Assembly (NCBI GenBank): GCA_963976625.1
Contig: CAXBLA010000010.1
Coordinates: 40,565-104,564, forward strand
Origin: UBA1924 sp963976625
Lineage (GTDB): Bacteria > Planctomycetota > Phycisphaerae > Phycisphaerales > UBA1924
DNA: 64,000 nucleotides
Direction of reading: 5' to 3'
Shown here: one piece after another, positions 8,297 through 16,303 of the stretch
How positions within the stretch are numbered: the stretch's first letter is position 1
Layout of the letters: every line of letters starts with the position of its first letter
The notes under the pieces: generated by a model
What the model was told of the DNA's origin: nothing
Seen by the model: the letters and a program-made list of their open reading frames with translations, nothing else
Databases searched by the model: none
Position numbers and translations under genes: made by a program

Positions 8297-8315
8297 CGGT
8301 GCTTTCGCGGCACCG
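8297..8315 (-). promoter_or_regulatory. Hairpin beside the ribosome-binding region
   Basis: CGGTGC (8297-8302 on the plus strand) and GCACCG (8310-8315) form a six-pair stem with a seven-base loop, ending about 17 bases before the start codon of the PEP-CTERM gene. Its position next to the translation start suggests it could be part of the riboswitch expression platform. Confidence 0.45.
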
Positions 8316-8465
8316 TTGTAAGTACCCACGACACAGCGCAGGCATTCCCCGATGAACAAATCGAATGATTCATCGGCCAGCGATACAAACAGAGATGGTG
8401 GGGGAGCTCGCGCGGGGAACGGTGCGAACAAGTCCACCAACCCCAATCGCGAGGGCCGACATACA

Positions 8466-8689
8466 TGTTCGAGGCAGGTCTTCCGGCTCTGGGCTCGGTC
8501 TGCTCGGCCTTCCCGATCGGTCGATCTGTGTAGATCGCGATCAGTGGCTTGGGTCTCCCGAACAGCGATTGCTGTGTTGGGGACCCACAGAGCAGACTTC
8601 AATGCCCATTACGGCGGCGCGTCCGCGGCGGCTTTTCACCGCACTTCCCTTTTCACCCGGATGGAAACACCCCCCGGGCACCAAGAACA
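8466..8689 (-). promoter_or_regulatory. Cobalamin riboswitch
   Basis: Read on the minus strand, this element shows the cobalamin aptamer landmarks in order: GGTGCCCG near the 5' end, AAAAGGGAAGTGCGGTGAAA, a GCCGCCGCGGACGCGCC region ending in CCGTAAT, then GCCACTG, CGGGAAGGC, and CCGGAAGACCTGCC at the 3' end. The outer stem closes with TGTTC (plus-strand 8685-8689) pairing with GAACA (8466-8470). Such riboswitches lower expression when adenosylcobalamin or a related corrinoid is plentiful. The element lies 185 bases before the PEP-CTERM gene. The rest of the 8281-8778 gap holds the leader with the hairpin at 8297-8315 on one side, and the recQ upstream region on the other. Confidence 0.93.
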
Positions 8690-8778
8690 GCCCTAGCCTA
8701 GCAAGTTGCCCAAGCGAAAGCAAACCCGACGAAAAATCACCCTCGCAAGCCAATAATCAAAGCTCACCCAACGAACCT

Positions 8779-10257
8779 ATGACCACGCCAGCACTCCAAT
8801 CCATCCTCCAGAGCCGATTCGGGCTCGACGCCCTGCGACCGTTGCAGCAGGAAATTATCGATCGCGTCATGGACGGCGGCGATGCGCTCGTCGTCATGCC
8901 CACGGGCTCGGGCAAGTCGCTGTGCTTCCAGCTCCCGGCGATCGCTATGCGCGAAGAATCCGGGGGCGGGGGCGGGGGCGGGGGCGTGGGGCTGGTGTTC
9001 TCGCCGTTGATCGCGCTGATGGAGGATCAGGTGGCCGCTCTTCGCAAGAAGGGCATCAAAGCCTCGTTCGTCAACTCGACCGTCCGCAAGCACGAACGCA
9101 TCAAACGCTACAAGCAACTCGCGGCCGGCGAGTTCGAGCTGTTCTACGCCACGCCCGAACGCATGGAGAAGCCGGATTTCCGAGCAGCCCTTGATGCCGT
9201 GCCCGGCGGGGTGAACCTGCTGGCCATCGACGAGTGTCATTGTGTGACCAAGTGGGGCCATGACCTGCGTCCGGCGTACCAAAAAATAGGCGCTTTCCGC
9301 AAGCAACTCGGCGATCCCATCACCATCGCGCTCACCGCGACGGCCACCAAGCCCGTCCGTGCAGACATCCGCACCGTGCTCGGGGTGGACACAGACGAGA
9401 TGCCCCTGTTCGCGGCCCCGGTCGATCGCCCGAACCTGAAGCTGGTGTCGAGCGTCGTCTGGGACGACGGCGAGAAGATCGAGCACATCAAAGCCATCGC
9501 CAGCAAGACCCGCTCGACGGGGATTGTGTACTTCACGCTCATCAAGAACCTCGAGCAGATGGCCGACCGATTGCGCGAAGCGATGCCCGGTCGCCCCATC
9601 GAGCTCTACCACGGCAAGCTCCCGCCCAAGGAACGCTCCTGGGTGTACAACCGGTTTATCGATGCCGGGCCTGACGACGGGCTGATCCTGCTGGCGACCA
9701 ACGCCTTCGGGATGGGGGTCGACAAGCCCGACCTACGCTACATTGTGCACGGGCAGATCCCCGCATCGATCGAGGCGTACCACCAAGAAGTCGGGCGAGC
9801 CGGGCGCGACGGCGAGGATTCCGTCTGCGAACTCTTGTACTGCCAGGACGATCTGGCGATCCAGCAAGAGTTCATCCGCTGGCAGAACCCGAGCGCCGAT
9901 TTCCTGATGTCCGTGATGAGCGCGATCGAGGCGCGGTACACAGAGGACGACTTCGACGACGATGATCTTCGTCTGATGGTCATCGGCAAGGGACACGCCC
10001 ACGGCATGGGCGGGGGGATCATGGACTACGCCCTGATCCGGCTCGCCGAGCTTGGCGCGATCGAACTCGCCAGCATCCGCTCAGAGACCGGCGGACGCGG
10101 GCGGTACCGCTTCGTGCGTTCGCTCGACGACGACGAGCTCGATCCGGCGGTGATCGAAGAAAAACGCCAGCGGGACCTGCTCCGGCTCCTCGATGTCGTC
10201 AAGCTGACCAAAGCCGACTCGATCCCCGAGTATGTGTCCGAGTATTTCGACCTCTAG
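8779..10257 (+). CDS. recQ: RecQ-family ATP-dependent DNA helicase, short form
   Basis: The 492-residue protein carries the superfamily 2 helicase motifs: Walker A MPTGSGKS (40-47), DECH (151-154), LTATAT (185-190), and motif VI HQEVGRAGRDG (335-345). RecQ enzymes unwind forked and structured DNA 3' to 5' in repair and recombination. The four-cysteine zinc-binding set and an HRDC domain are not visible, and the protein is shorter than E. coli RecQ. Residues 62-69 are eight glycines encoded by a GGGGGC repeat, between motifs I and Ia. The ATG at 8779 begins at the conserved N-terminus; reading further upstream would run through the antisense riboswitch. Confidence 0.92.
   Translation: MTTPALQSILQSRFGLDALRPLQQEIIDRVMDGGDALVVMPTGSGKSLCFQLPAIAMREESGGGGGGGGVGLVFSPLIALMEDQVAALRKKGIKASFVNSTVRKHERIKRYKQLAAGEFELFYATPERMEKPDFRAALDAVPGGVNLLAIDECHCVTKWGHDLRPAYQKIGAFRKQLGDPITIALTATATKPVRADIRTVLGVDTDEMPLFAAPVDRPNLKLVSSVVWDDGEKIEHIKAIASKTRSTGIVYFTLIKNLEQMADRLREAMPGRPIELYHGKLPPKERSWVYNRFIDAGPDDGLILLATNAFGMGVDKPDLRYIVHGQIPASIEAYHQEVGRAGRDGEDSVCELLYCQDDLAIQQEFIRWQNPSADFLMSVMSAIEARYTEDDFDDDDLRLMVIGKGHAHGMGGGIMDYALIRLAELGAIELASIRSETGGRGRYRFVRSLDDDELDPAVIEEKRQRDLLRLLDVVKLTKADSIPEYVSEYFDL
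8962..8984 (+). repeat. Four G5 tracts, predicted G-quadruplex inside recQ
   Basis: Four runs of five G are separated by single C residues, an in-frame hexanucleotide repeat coding for glycine pairs. It fits the usual four-tract quadruplex pattern with one-base loops and would also be prone to slippage in steps of two glycines. Confidence 0.85.
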
Positions 10258-10341
10258 GCACTTCCGGTCTACCATAGAAAACACACAGTTTTTTTACTCA
10301 ATCACACCCGCTGAGACCAGCGGATAGCAAAGGATGACACC

Positions 10342-10671
10342 ATGAGCGAGCCAATCACCGAACTCCTGATCGAAGACATCACCGTAGGCGAAGGCGACGA
10401 GTGCCAGCCCGGCGCAACCGTCAATGTGCACTACAAGGGCGAGCTCATGGACGGCACCGTCTTCGACTCCTCCCACGGCGGCAACCCGATCAACTTCCCC
10501 CTCTCCAACCTCATCCAGGGCTGGCAAGAAGGCATCCCGGGCATGAAGGTCGGCGGCAAGCGCAAGCTCACCATCCCCTACATGAAAGCCTACGGCGAAG
10601 CCGGCGCGGGCGGCGCAATCCCACCCAAGGCCGACCTCGTCTTTGAGATCGATCTGCTCGGCGTAAGCTAA
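10342..10671 (+). CDS. FKBP-type peptidyl-prolyl cis-trans isomerase
   Basis: The product is a 109-residue single FKBP domain: VNVHYKGELMDGTVFDSS near residue 30, FPLSNLIQGWQEGIPGMKVG in the middle, and IPPKADLVFEIDLLGV at the end. These are the hallmark strands of the FK506-binding isomerase fold, which speeds proline isomerisation in folding proteins. No signal peptide is present, so it is probably cytoplasmic. It follows recQ by 84 bases on the same strand and precedes a GT2 gene; the pairing looks incidental. Confidence 0.93.
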   Translation: MSEPITELLIEDITVGEGDECQPGATVNVHYKGELMDGTVFDSSHGGNPINFPLSNLIQGWQEGIPGMKVGGKRKLTIPYMKAYGEAGAGGAIPPKADLVFEIDLLGVS

Positions 10672-10703
10672 GCCGAAAACGGTTCTGAAAGCATACTTCA
10701 ATC

Positions 10704-11546
10704 ATGGCCAAGCCCACGGTCTCCATCGTCATGCCCAGCTTCAACCAAGCCCAGTTCTTGGAAGAGGCGATCTGCAGCATCCTCGATCAGCGCGATCAAC
10801 TCCACGAGTTCATCGTCCTCGACGGCGGCTCGACCGACGGGTCCGTCGAGATCATCGAGCAGTACGCTTCGCAGATCGACCACTGGCAGTCCAAGCCCGA
10901 CGGCGGACAGTCCAACGCCATCATCGACGGGTTCTCGCGAGTGACGGGCGATGTGATCAACTGGATCAACTCCGACGACGCGATCCTGCCCGGGGCGCTC
11001 TACGCGATCCGCGAGCAGTTCGCGGCTGATCCTGAGCTCGGGCTCGTCGAGGGCAACACCGTGATCGTCGATGCGGACTCGGCGATCATCCGCTGCGACC
11101 GACGGGCCGGGCCGTCACGCTGGTGGGTTAAGCACGGCTACCTGCGCTCCCACCAGCCGAGCACTTTCTTCAGGCGCGAACTCTACGAACTGTCGGGCGG
11201 GATCGACAAGGACCTGCACTGCACCATGGACACCGATCTGTGGTACCGCATGATCCCGATGACCAAGTGCGTGCGCATGAAGCGCTACATCGGCGTGCAC
11301 CGTGTGCACGAGGACGCCAAGGGCGAATCGTGGGACGAGACCTACCGGACCGAGCGTCTACTGCTCGACGAGCGATACCCCAAGCTCCGCAAGCGACCGG
11401 TGCTCCACCAGATCGGACGACTGGCGTACTACGCGACGCAAGCGACCAATGGGCGATCAGCAGGCGCTCGTCAGGACACGGCCCAGCTCGCCGGCGAACA
11501 GTTATCGCGGGCCTTCCCCGACGACACGGCTGCTCTCCGCCCTTAA
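10704..11546 (+). CDS. Family 2 glycosyltransferase
   Basis: The 280-residue product begins VSIVMPSFNQAQFLEEAI and continues with LDGGSTDGSVEII and INSDDAILPGAL, the nucleotide-sugar binding and metal-binding (DxD-like) regions of GT-A fold, family 2 glycosyltransferases. It has no membrane helix and is the likely cytoplasmic kind that adds a sugar to a lipid-linked or polysaccharide acceptor. Its stop codon overlaps that of the convergent methyltransferase gene. The donor and acceptor cannot be told from sequence. Confidence 0.9.
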   Translation: MAKPTVSIVMPSFNQAQFLEEAICSILDQRDQLHEFIVLDGGSTDGSVEIIEQYASQIDHWQSKPDGGQSNAIIDGFSRVTGDVINWINSDDAILPGALYAIREQFAADPELGLVEGNTVIVDADSAIIRCDRRAGPSRWWVKHGYLRSHQPSTFFRRELYELSGGIDKDLHCTMDTDLWYRMIPMTKCVRMKRYIGVHRVHEDAKGESWDETYRTERLLLDERYPKLRKRPVLHQIGRLAYYATQATNGRSAGARQDTAQLAGEQLSRAFPDDTAALRP

Positions 11547-12502
11547 ATCTTCGTGCGGTTTGAACGCAGCACAAACAACATGTGGTCTTTGTTGGGCAAC
11601 CACCCCGGCGGGACCTTGGTGTTGAGCGAGCGTTTGAACGGCCCGATCCCAAAGCCTTTGGCCCGGTAGCACAGCCCCCAGATCGTATTGCGGATCAGAT
11701 CACGCACCACGCGCGAGGGCTTGGCCCGCATGTGGCTGATGCGCTCGTAGCTGACCAGATCGAGATCCAGCGTCTTGGCGAGGTGATCGATGGTCGGGCG
11801 CGCATAGAACACGACATGCTCGGGCAGGTTGCAGTACCAATAGCGTTGCTGCTGGAGCCGCCAGCCCCACGCGCCCGTGTCGCCGGTCAGGGCGATGAAG
11901 ATCCCGCCCGGGCTCAGGTGGCTGGCGGCCTGCTCCATAAACGCCCGCGGATCAACCAAATGCTCAAGCACATCAATCGCGATGATCACATCGAAGCGGT
12001 GCTCAGGGTTGGCCGGATCAAGATCATCGAAGAGCGCACCCAAGATCGTCACGCCGCGTTCGGTGGCGGTCTCTGCAGCTGCGGCTCCGGGCTCGAGCCC
12101 GAAGCATTCCCATGGTGTATCGGTTGCTGTATCGGTTGGTGTTTTTGAGCTGTTGGTCTCTTGCAGATACGCCAGCAACGCCCCGTTCGCGCACCCGACA
12201 TCGAGGATGCGTCTGCCAGAAGCGTGCTCCGTAATGCACGCGGCCAAGACATCGAAGCGACGCTTGCGGGGCGATGGATCGTGCTCCCAGTGATCGCTCG
12301 ACGCTTTGGTGTAGCACTCCACGAGCGCATCCATCGGGATGGCCGGGTCTTTAAACTGGAGTGCACAACGCGGGCAACGCTGCATGGTAAAAACCGTATC
12401 GCCCAGATCGATCGGCACACCCGCCACCGTCGGCGGAGAGTTGTGGACGACCGGGCCGACGGGCTCGGGCTGGGCTTGGCACAGGGGGCAGGGTGTGGTC
12501 AC
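11543..12502 (-). CDS. Class I SAM-dependent methyltransferase with N-terminal zinc ribbon
   Basis: The 319-residue product begins with two CxxC pairs (CPLC at residues 5-8 and CPRC near 43-46), a zinc-ribbon, and continues with the S-adenosylmethionine-binding motif ILDVGCANGALLA and a motif-II region (FDVIIAIDVLEHL). This domain order is found in methyltransferases acting on sugar or glycan substrates. A GTG start at 12502 is used, with a GGAG six bases before it. Together with the facing GT2 gene it suggests surface-glycan work, which is inference. Confidence 0.88.
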   Translation of the reverse strand: MTTPCPLCQAQPEPVGPVVHNSPPTVAGVPIDLGDTVFTMQRCPRCALQFKDPAIPMDALVECYTKASSDHWEHDPSPRKRRFDVLAACITEHASGRRILDVGCANGALLAYLQETNSSKTPTDTATDTPWECFGLEPGAAAAETATERGVTILGALFDDLDPANPEHRFDVIIAIDVLEHLVDPRAFMEQAASHLSPGGIFIALTGDTGAWGWRLQQQRYWYCNLPEHVVFYARPTIDHLAKTLDLDLVSYERISHMRAKPSRVVRDLIRNTIWGLCYRAKGFGIGPFKRSLNTKVPPGWLPNKDHMLFVLRSNRTKI

Positions 12503-12536
12503 GGTCGCTCCATAGATCGCTGAGGCAAATCGGCCT

Positions 12537-13370
12537 TTAGCGTTCGTACATCTTCTCGATCATCGCATCAAACTGACCCTTGCTCTGCTCGACGGTCTGC
12601 GACGGGCCCCAGAGCTTGATGAGCACCTTGGTGGTGGGCAGCTCGATCACGGCCGCGTGGATCGCGTAGAACGGGTTGCCGTTGCTGGTGCCCTTGGCGC
12701 CCGGATCGATGTAGGTGCCTTCGATGTCATAGATTGTCACGGTATGCCCAAGCACAGTCTTGGTCGAGACGCGGGCTTTGGCGGTGCGCATCGCGTCGTC
12801 GGTCATGGTGCGCTCGAGGGTCCGCTTGAGCTGCGCCGGCGAGCTGGTTTCTTTGGTAAACACCACCGACGCGTTGCCCAGCGGGTGCTGGATGTACATC
12901 TCCGCGAACCGCCCAGCCGACGGCACGGCCATCCGCCAGTCTTCGGGCATGTCCCACGCGAAACCGGCGGCCTGGGCATACTCTTCGTCGAAGGCGGTAT
13001 TGGCGATCCCGTTCTCGGGCTCGGTGGAGTTCTGGATCCGATCGCCGATGTCGATCCCGCGATCGCGGGTACGCCCCAAGAGCGACTTGGAGCCCTCTTC
13101 CTCCTGCCAGTCACGATCCTCGTCGAGGTATTCGTTCTCAGGCTCTTCGAGATCCGCCGGGTCCGCATTCGGCGTGCTGATCTGTTCGGATTCGATCCCT
13201 TGGTCTTCAGCCATATCATCGAGGTAGCTCGTATCAGGCTCAAAGGCCGGCGTGCTGACCTCGGCATCATCGCCAGAATCCGAGCACCCAATGAGTGCAG
13301 CCAGTGCGATCGTGGTCGCCAGCGGAAGAAGAGTTGGTAAGCGTCGGCGCGGAAGATCGTGGTTGGTCAT
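12537..13370 (-). CDS. Hypothetical lipoprotein
   Basis: The 277-residue product has a basic N-terminus, a hydrophobic helix and a lipobox ALIGC (Cys29), then a long acidic, disordered-looking linker (about residues 30-120) and a folded C-terminal half (FAWDMPEDWRMAVPSAGRFA, VLGHTVTIYDIEGTYIDPG). I do not recognise the family with certainty; the folded half recalls small envelope proteins of unknown role seen in planctomycetes. It lies 34 bases after the methyltransferase start, but upstream in transcription, so the two may share a transcript. Confidence 0.8.
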   Translation of the reverse strand: MTNHDLPRRRLPTLLPLATTIALAALIGCSDSGDDAEVSTPAFEPDTSYLDDMAEDQGIESEQISTPNADPADLEEPENEYLDEDRDWQEEEGSKSLLGRTRDRGIDIGDRIQNSTEPENGIANTAFDEEYAQAAGFAWDMPEDWRMAVPSAGRFAEMYIQHPLGNASVVFTKETSSPAQLKRTLERTMTDDAMRTAKARVSTKTVLGHTVTIYDIEGTYIDPGAKGTSNGNPFYAIHAAVIELPTTKVLIKLWGPSQTVEQSKGQFDAMIEKMYER

Positions 13371-13415
13371 GCCAGAGTCTAGGGGAGCAGGCCGCCCAAG
13401 AGCAGAGGGCTTTCC

Positions 13416-13817
13416 TTATCCCCAGATATCAGCCGTGATCAGCTCCACGGAGTTGCCCGACGGATCGCGGAAATAGATCGACCTCGCGGGGTAAGACTGC
13501 TTCCAGTCGATCTCATCCTCGATCGCGATCCCGTGCTTGGAGAGCTGTTCGAGCCATAGTTCGTATTCGTCTTCGTTGATCCGCAGGGCGATATGCCCCG
13601 GCCCACGCGCCCCGTGCGAGGGCACATCGCGCCCGGGCTGGTCGGAGATCGTCGGATCGAACACCAGCAACACATGATTCGGATCGATCCGGAACTTGGC
13701 CAGCAGCGTTGATGGCTCGTTGGGCATGTCGAGCCCGAGCACTTCGTGATAAAACCACGCGGCTTCATCGAGACTATTGGAATACAGAATCGTTTCGAGT
13801 ATAGAATGCGGCTTCAT
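13416..13817 (-). CDS. VOC-family (glyoxalase-like) protein
   Basis: A start at 13817 gives 133 residues beginning MKPHSILETILYSNSLDEA, the usual first strand and helix of a vicinal-oxygen-chelate domain. Later segments HIALRINEDEYELW and IYFRDPSGNSVELIT complete the two beta-alpha-beta-beta-beta modules. VOC proteins include glyoxalases, dioxygenases and fosfomycin or bleomycin resistance proteins; nothing here picks one of them. The frame stays open further upstream, but that part shows no domain and overlaps the divergent DUF1569 gene. Confidence 0.85.
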   Translation of the reverse strand: MKPHSILETILYSNSLDEAAWFYHEVLGLDMPNEPSTLLAKFRIDPNHVLLVFDPTISDQPGRDVPSHGARGPGHIALRINEDEYELWLEQLSKHGIAIEDEIDWKQSYPARSIYFRDPSGNSVELITADIWG

Positions 13818-13889
13818 CCACAACGGTAGCCACCCCGGACCATGTTCGACGGTGCCTACTACGGAGGGGACCAAGAAAGGGCCTATTCC

Positions 13890-14393
13890 ATGGCAAAGAA
13901 CGAAAACTGGCATCCACGAGACTACCAGAGTTTTCAGGAGGTCTCCGCCGACCTCGATCGCATCCAAGCCGCCCACGAAGCAGGCACGCTCCGCACCACG
14001 GGCAACTGGACGGCCGGTCAGATCTGCGAGCACTGCGCCAACTTTATGAAAGCCGCCTTCGATGGCTTCGTTGACGATCAGGGCAAACAGGTCAAGTTCC
14101 CGTTCTATCTCCGCTTCTTGGGCGTAGCGCTGCTCAAACCCATGATTGGGCGTTCACACATGAAGCCGGGCATCAAGCTCCCCGCCGAGGCCAAGTCCAT
14201 GCTCCCCGAGGACAACCAAGAGTTTGCGCGTGGCATGGAGCTGCTGCAGGCGCAGATCGCCCGGGTCGATGCCGGCGAGCGGATGGAGCAGAAGTCGCCG
14301 TTGTTCGGCAACCTCACCCACGATAAGTGGGTGAAGATCCATCTGGATCACTGCCGCCTGCATATGGGCTTCATCCAAACCAACGCTGACTAA
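13890..14393 (+). CDS. DUF1569 / DinB-like four-helix protein
   Basis: With the ATG at 13890 (AAGAAAGG lies just upstream) the product has 167 residues. It shows the DUF1569 pattern: TGNWTAGQICEHCANFMK near residue 38, RFLGVALLKPMIGRSHMKPG, and a C-terminal KWVKIHLDHCRLHMGFI with histidines that could bind a metal, as in DinB-like four-helix bundles. Related proteins act as thiol-dependent transferases, but no substrate is apparent here. The gene ends before a bidirectional terminator. Confidence 0.85.
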   Translation: MAKNENWHPRDYQSFQEVSADLDRIQAAHEAGTLRTTGNWTAGQICEHCANFMKAAFDGFVDDQGKQVKFPFYLRFLGVALLKPMIGRSHMKPGIKLPAEAKSMLPEDNQEFARGMELLQAQIARVDAGERMEQKSPLFGNLTHDKWVKIHLDHCRLHMGFIQTNAD

Positions 14394-14421
14394 TCGCCTG
14401 ACACAACAATCAAACGCATGA

Positions 14422-14449
14422 AAAAACACAGGCCAACGCCTGTGTTTTT
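14422..14449. terminator. Bidirectional intrinsic terminator
   Basis: AAAAACACAGGC and GCCTGTGTTTTT form a 12-pair stem around a four-base loop, followed by T runs on both strands. It sits between the convergent DUF1569 and fabG genes and can end both transcripts. Confidence 0.9.
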
Positions 14450-14475
14450 GTTTTTGATCGATTGTATCTGAGTCT

Positions 14476-15216
14476 TTAGCACATCGTCATGCCGCCGTCG
14501 ACGGCGATGGTTTGGCCGGTGATAAACCGTGCATCGTCGCTCGTCACATACGCGACGGCCGCCGCGATATCCTCGGGCTGGCCCAGCTCACGCGTCGAGA
14601 TCACGCTCTTGATGTGCTCGGTGACCGCCGCGGGCAGGTCCTTGGTCATGTCCGTGGCGATGAACCCGGGGGCGACACAGTTGGCGGTGATGTTCTTCTT
14701 GCCCAGCTCGCGGGCGATGGTCTTGGTGAATCCGGTGAGCCCGGACTTGGCCGCGGCGTAGTTGGCCTGCCCGGAGTTGCCCACCAAGCCAGAGGTCGAA
14801 GCGATGTTGCAGATGCGACCGAACTTGCCCTTCATCATCGGGCGAGCCGCAGCACGACACGCGACGAACACCGACTTGAGATTCGTGTTGATCACATCGT
14901 CCCATTCCTCGTCCGACATCCGCAAGATCAGGTTGTCCTTGGTGATCCCGGCGTTGTTGACGAGGATATCGAGGCGCCCATGGGTCGATGCGACGCCCTC
15001 GACCATCTCAGCGACGGCCGTGAAGTCAGAAATGTCACAGGTCTGGGCGCTCGCCGAGCCCCCGGCGCTCTGAATCTCGCTGACGAGCTCATCGAGCGGG
15101 CCCTGCGAGCGTGAGACGCACACGACATGGCGGCCGTCGGCGGCAAGGCGGGTGGCGATGGCACGCCCGATTCCTCGGGAGGCTCCGGTGACGATGGCGA
15201 CGCGTTGGTCGGTCAT
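14476..15216 (-). CDS. fabG: 3-oxoacyl-ACP reductase FabG
   Basis: This short-chain dehydrogenase of 246 residues has the NADPH-binding TGASRGIG (10-17), NNAG (87-90), and the catalytic Ser140/142 region, Tyr153 and Lys157 (YAAAK). It ends with ITGQTIAVDGGMTMC, the conserved FabG C-terminus. It reduces 3-oxoacyl-ACP in each cycle of fatty acid elongation. It lies 68 bases downstream of fabD at the end of the rpmF-plsX-fabH-fabD-fabG cluster, which supports the FabG call over other short-chain reductases. Confidence 0.95.
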   Translation of the reverse strand: MTDQRVAIVTGASRGIGRAIATRLAADGRHVVCVSRSQGPLDELVSEIQSAGGSASAQTCDISDFTAVAEMVEGVASTHGRLDILVNNAGITKDNLILRMSDEEWDDVINTNLKSVFVACRAAARPMMKGKFGRICNIASTSGLVGNSGQANYAAAKSGLTGFTKTIARELGKKNITANCVAPGFIATDMTKDLPAAVTEHIKSVISTRELGQPEDIAAAVAYVTSDDARFITGQTIAVDGGMTMC

Positions 15217-15284
15217 AGGATGCTCGTTTCTATTGGCTTCGTGATTGAATCAGATTGATTCAGATTAAATCAGGGCCGCCCGCT

Positions 15285-16241
15285 TTAGGCGACGGTGACG
15301 GGTTCGATGTGGTTCTGGACCTTGGTGCCCTTGTGGATGCGACGCATCATGCCGCCGAGCGTTTTGCCCGGTGCCAGCTCGTGGAACTGAGCCTCTGGAT
15401 TCGCTTCGATCAAGTGCTCGCAGCACGCGGACCAACGCACCGGGGAGGTGAGCTGATCGACCAGACGCAGGCGGATCGAATCGGGCTGCTCTTCGTGGGG
15501 CTGGGCGGTGACATTGGACATCACGGTGCAGCTCGGGGTGTTGATCAGCGTCGCGGCCAGTGCTTCAGCGAGTTGATCTGCGGCGGGCTGCATGAAGGGC
15601 GAGTGGAACGCACCGGCCACAGCCAGGCGCGTCGCACGCATGCCCAGCTCAGACGCGACGGCTTCCGCCCGATCACACGCCGTTGCAGAGCCCGAGATCA
15701 CGACCTGACCGGGGGCGTTAAAGTTCGCCGGGACCAAGATGTCATTCTCGCGTGCCTGATCGCATACGGCGTTGGCCTTTTCTTCGTCCGCGCCGATCAA
15801 CGCGACCATCGATGATGGCGACGCCTGGGCGGCTTCCTGCATCGCCTTGCCACGCAGCGCGACGAGCTTGAGACCGTCCTCAAACGAGAACGCGCCCGCG
15901 AGATGCAACGCGGTGTATTCGCCCAGAGACAAACCCGCCGTGGCGATCATGTTGAGCTGGTTCTTGGTCAGGTTCTCGTCGGCCAGCCAGCCGGCGAAGC
16001 ACGCGATCGACGCGGTGTAGATCGCCGGCTGCGAGATGTCGGTGCGGTTGAGGGCGTCGGCCGGGCCCTCGAAGCACAGCTCGGAAAGCGGAGCGCCCAA
16101 AGAGTCACCAAGGAACTCGTCGGCTTGTTCAAAGATCGATTTAGCCGCCTGTGATGCGTCGCACCACTGCTTGCTCATACCGATCGCCTGCGCGCCCTGG
16201 CCAGGGCAAAGAATAATGTTGCTCGTCGAGTCGTTGCTCAT
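15285..16241 (-). CDS. fabD: Malonyl-CoA:ACP transacylase FabD
   Basis: With the ATG at 16241 the product has 318 residues, the normal FabD length. It shows the N-terminal LCPGQGAQAIGM, the nucleophile in GLSLGEYTAL (Ser105), and the active-site His in AGAFHSPFM (His213). The enzyme moves malonyl groups from CoA to acyl carrier protein. The open frame continues into fabH, but the true start lies after an AAAGGGA site. It is followed by fabG. Confidence 0.95.
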   Translation of the reverse strand: MSNDSTSNIILCPGQGAQAIGMSKQWCDASQAAKSIFEQADEFLGDSLGAPLSELCFEGPADALNRTDISQPAIYTASIACFAGWLADENLTKNQLNMIATAGLSLGEYTALHLAGAFSFEDGLKLVALRGKAMQEAAQASPSSMVALIGADEEKANAVCDQARENDILVPANFNAPGQVVISGSATACDRAEAVASELGMRATRLAVAGAFHSPFMQPAADQLAEALAATLINTPSCTVMSNVTAQPHEEQPDSIRLRLVDQLTSPVRWSACCEHLIEANPEAQFHELAPGKTLGGMMRRIHKGTKVQNHIEPVTVA

Positions 16242-16303
16242 GGAGTCGTCCCTTTCTGCTTCATGCCCCCTCGGCATATCCCTCGATTGATTGAGTGCCA
16301 GCC

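Noticed and set aside
8365..8778. Upstream extension of RecQ
   Set aside because: It reads through the antisense riboswitch; the conserved N-terminus begins at 8779.
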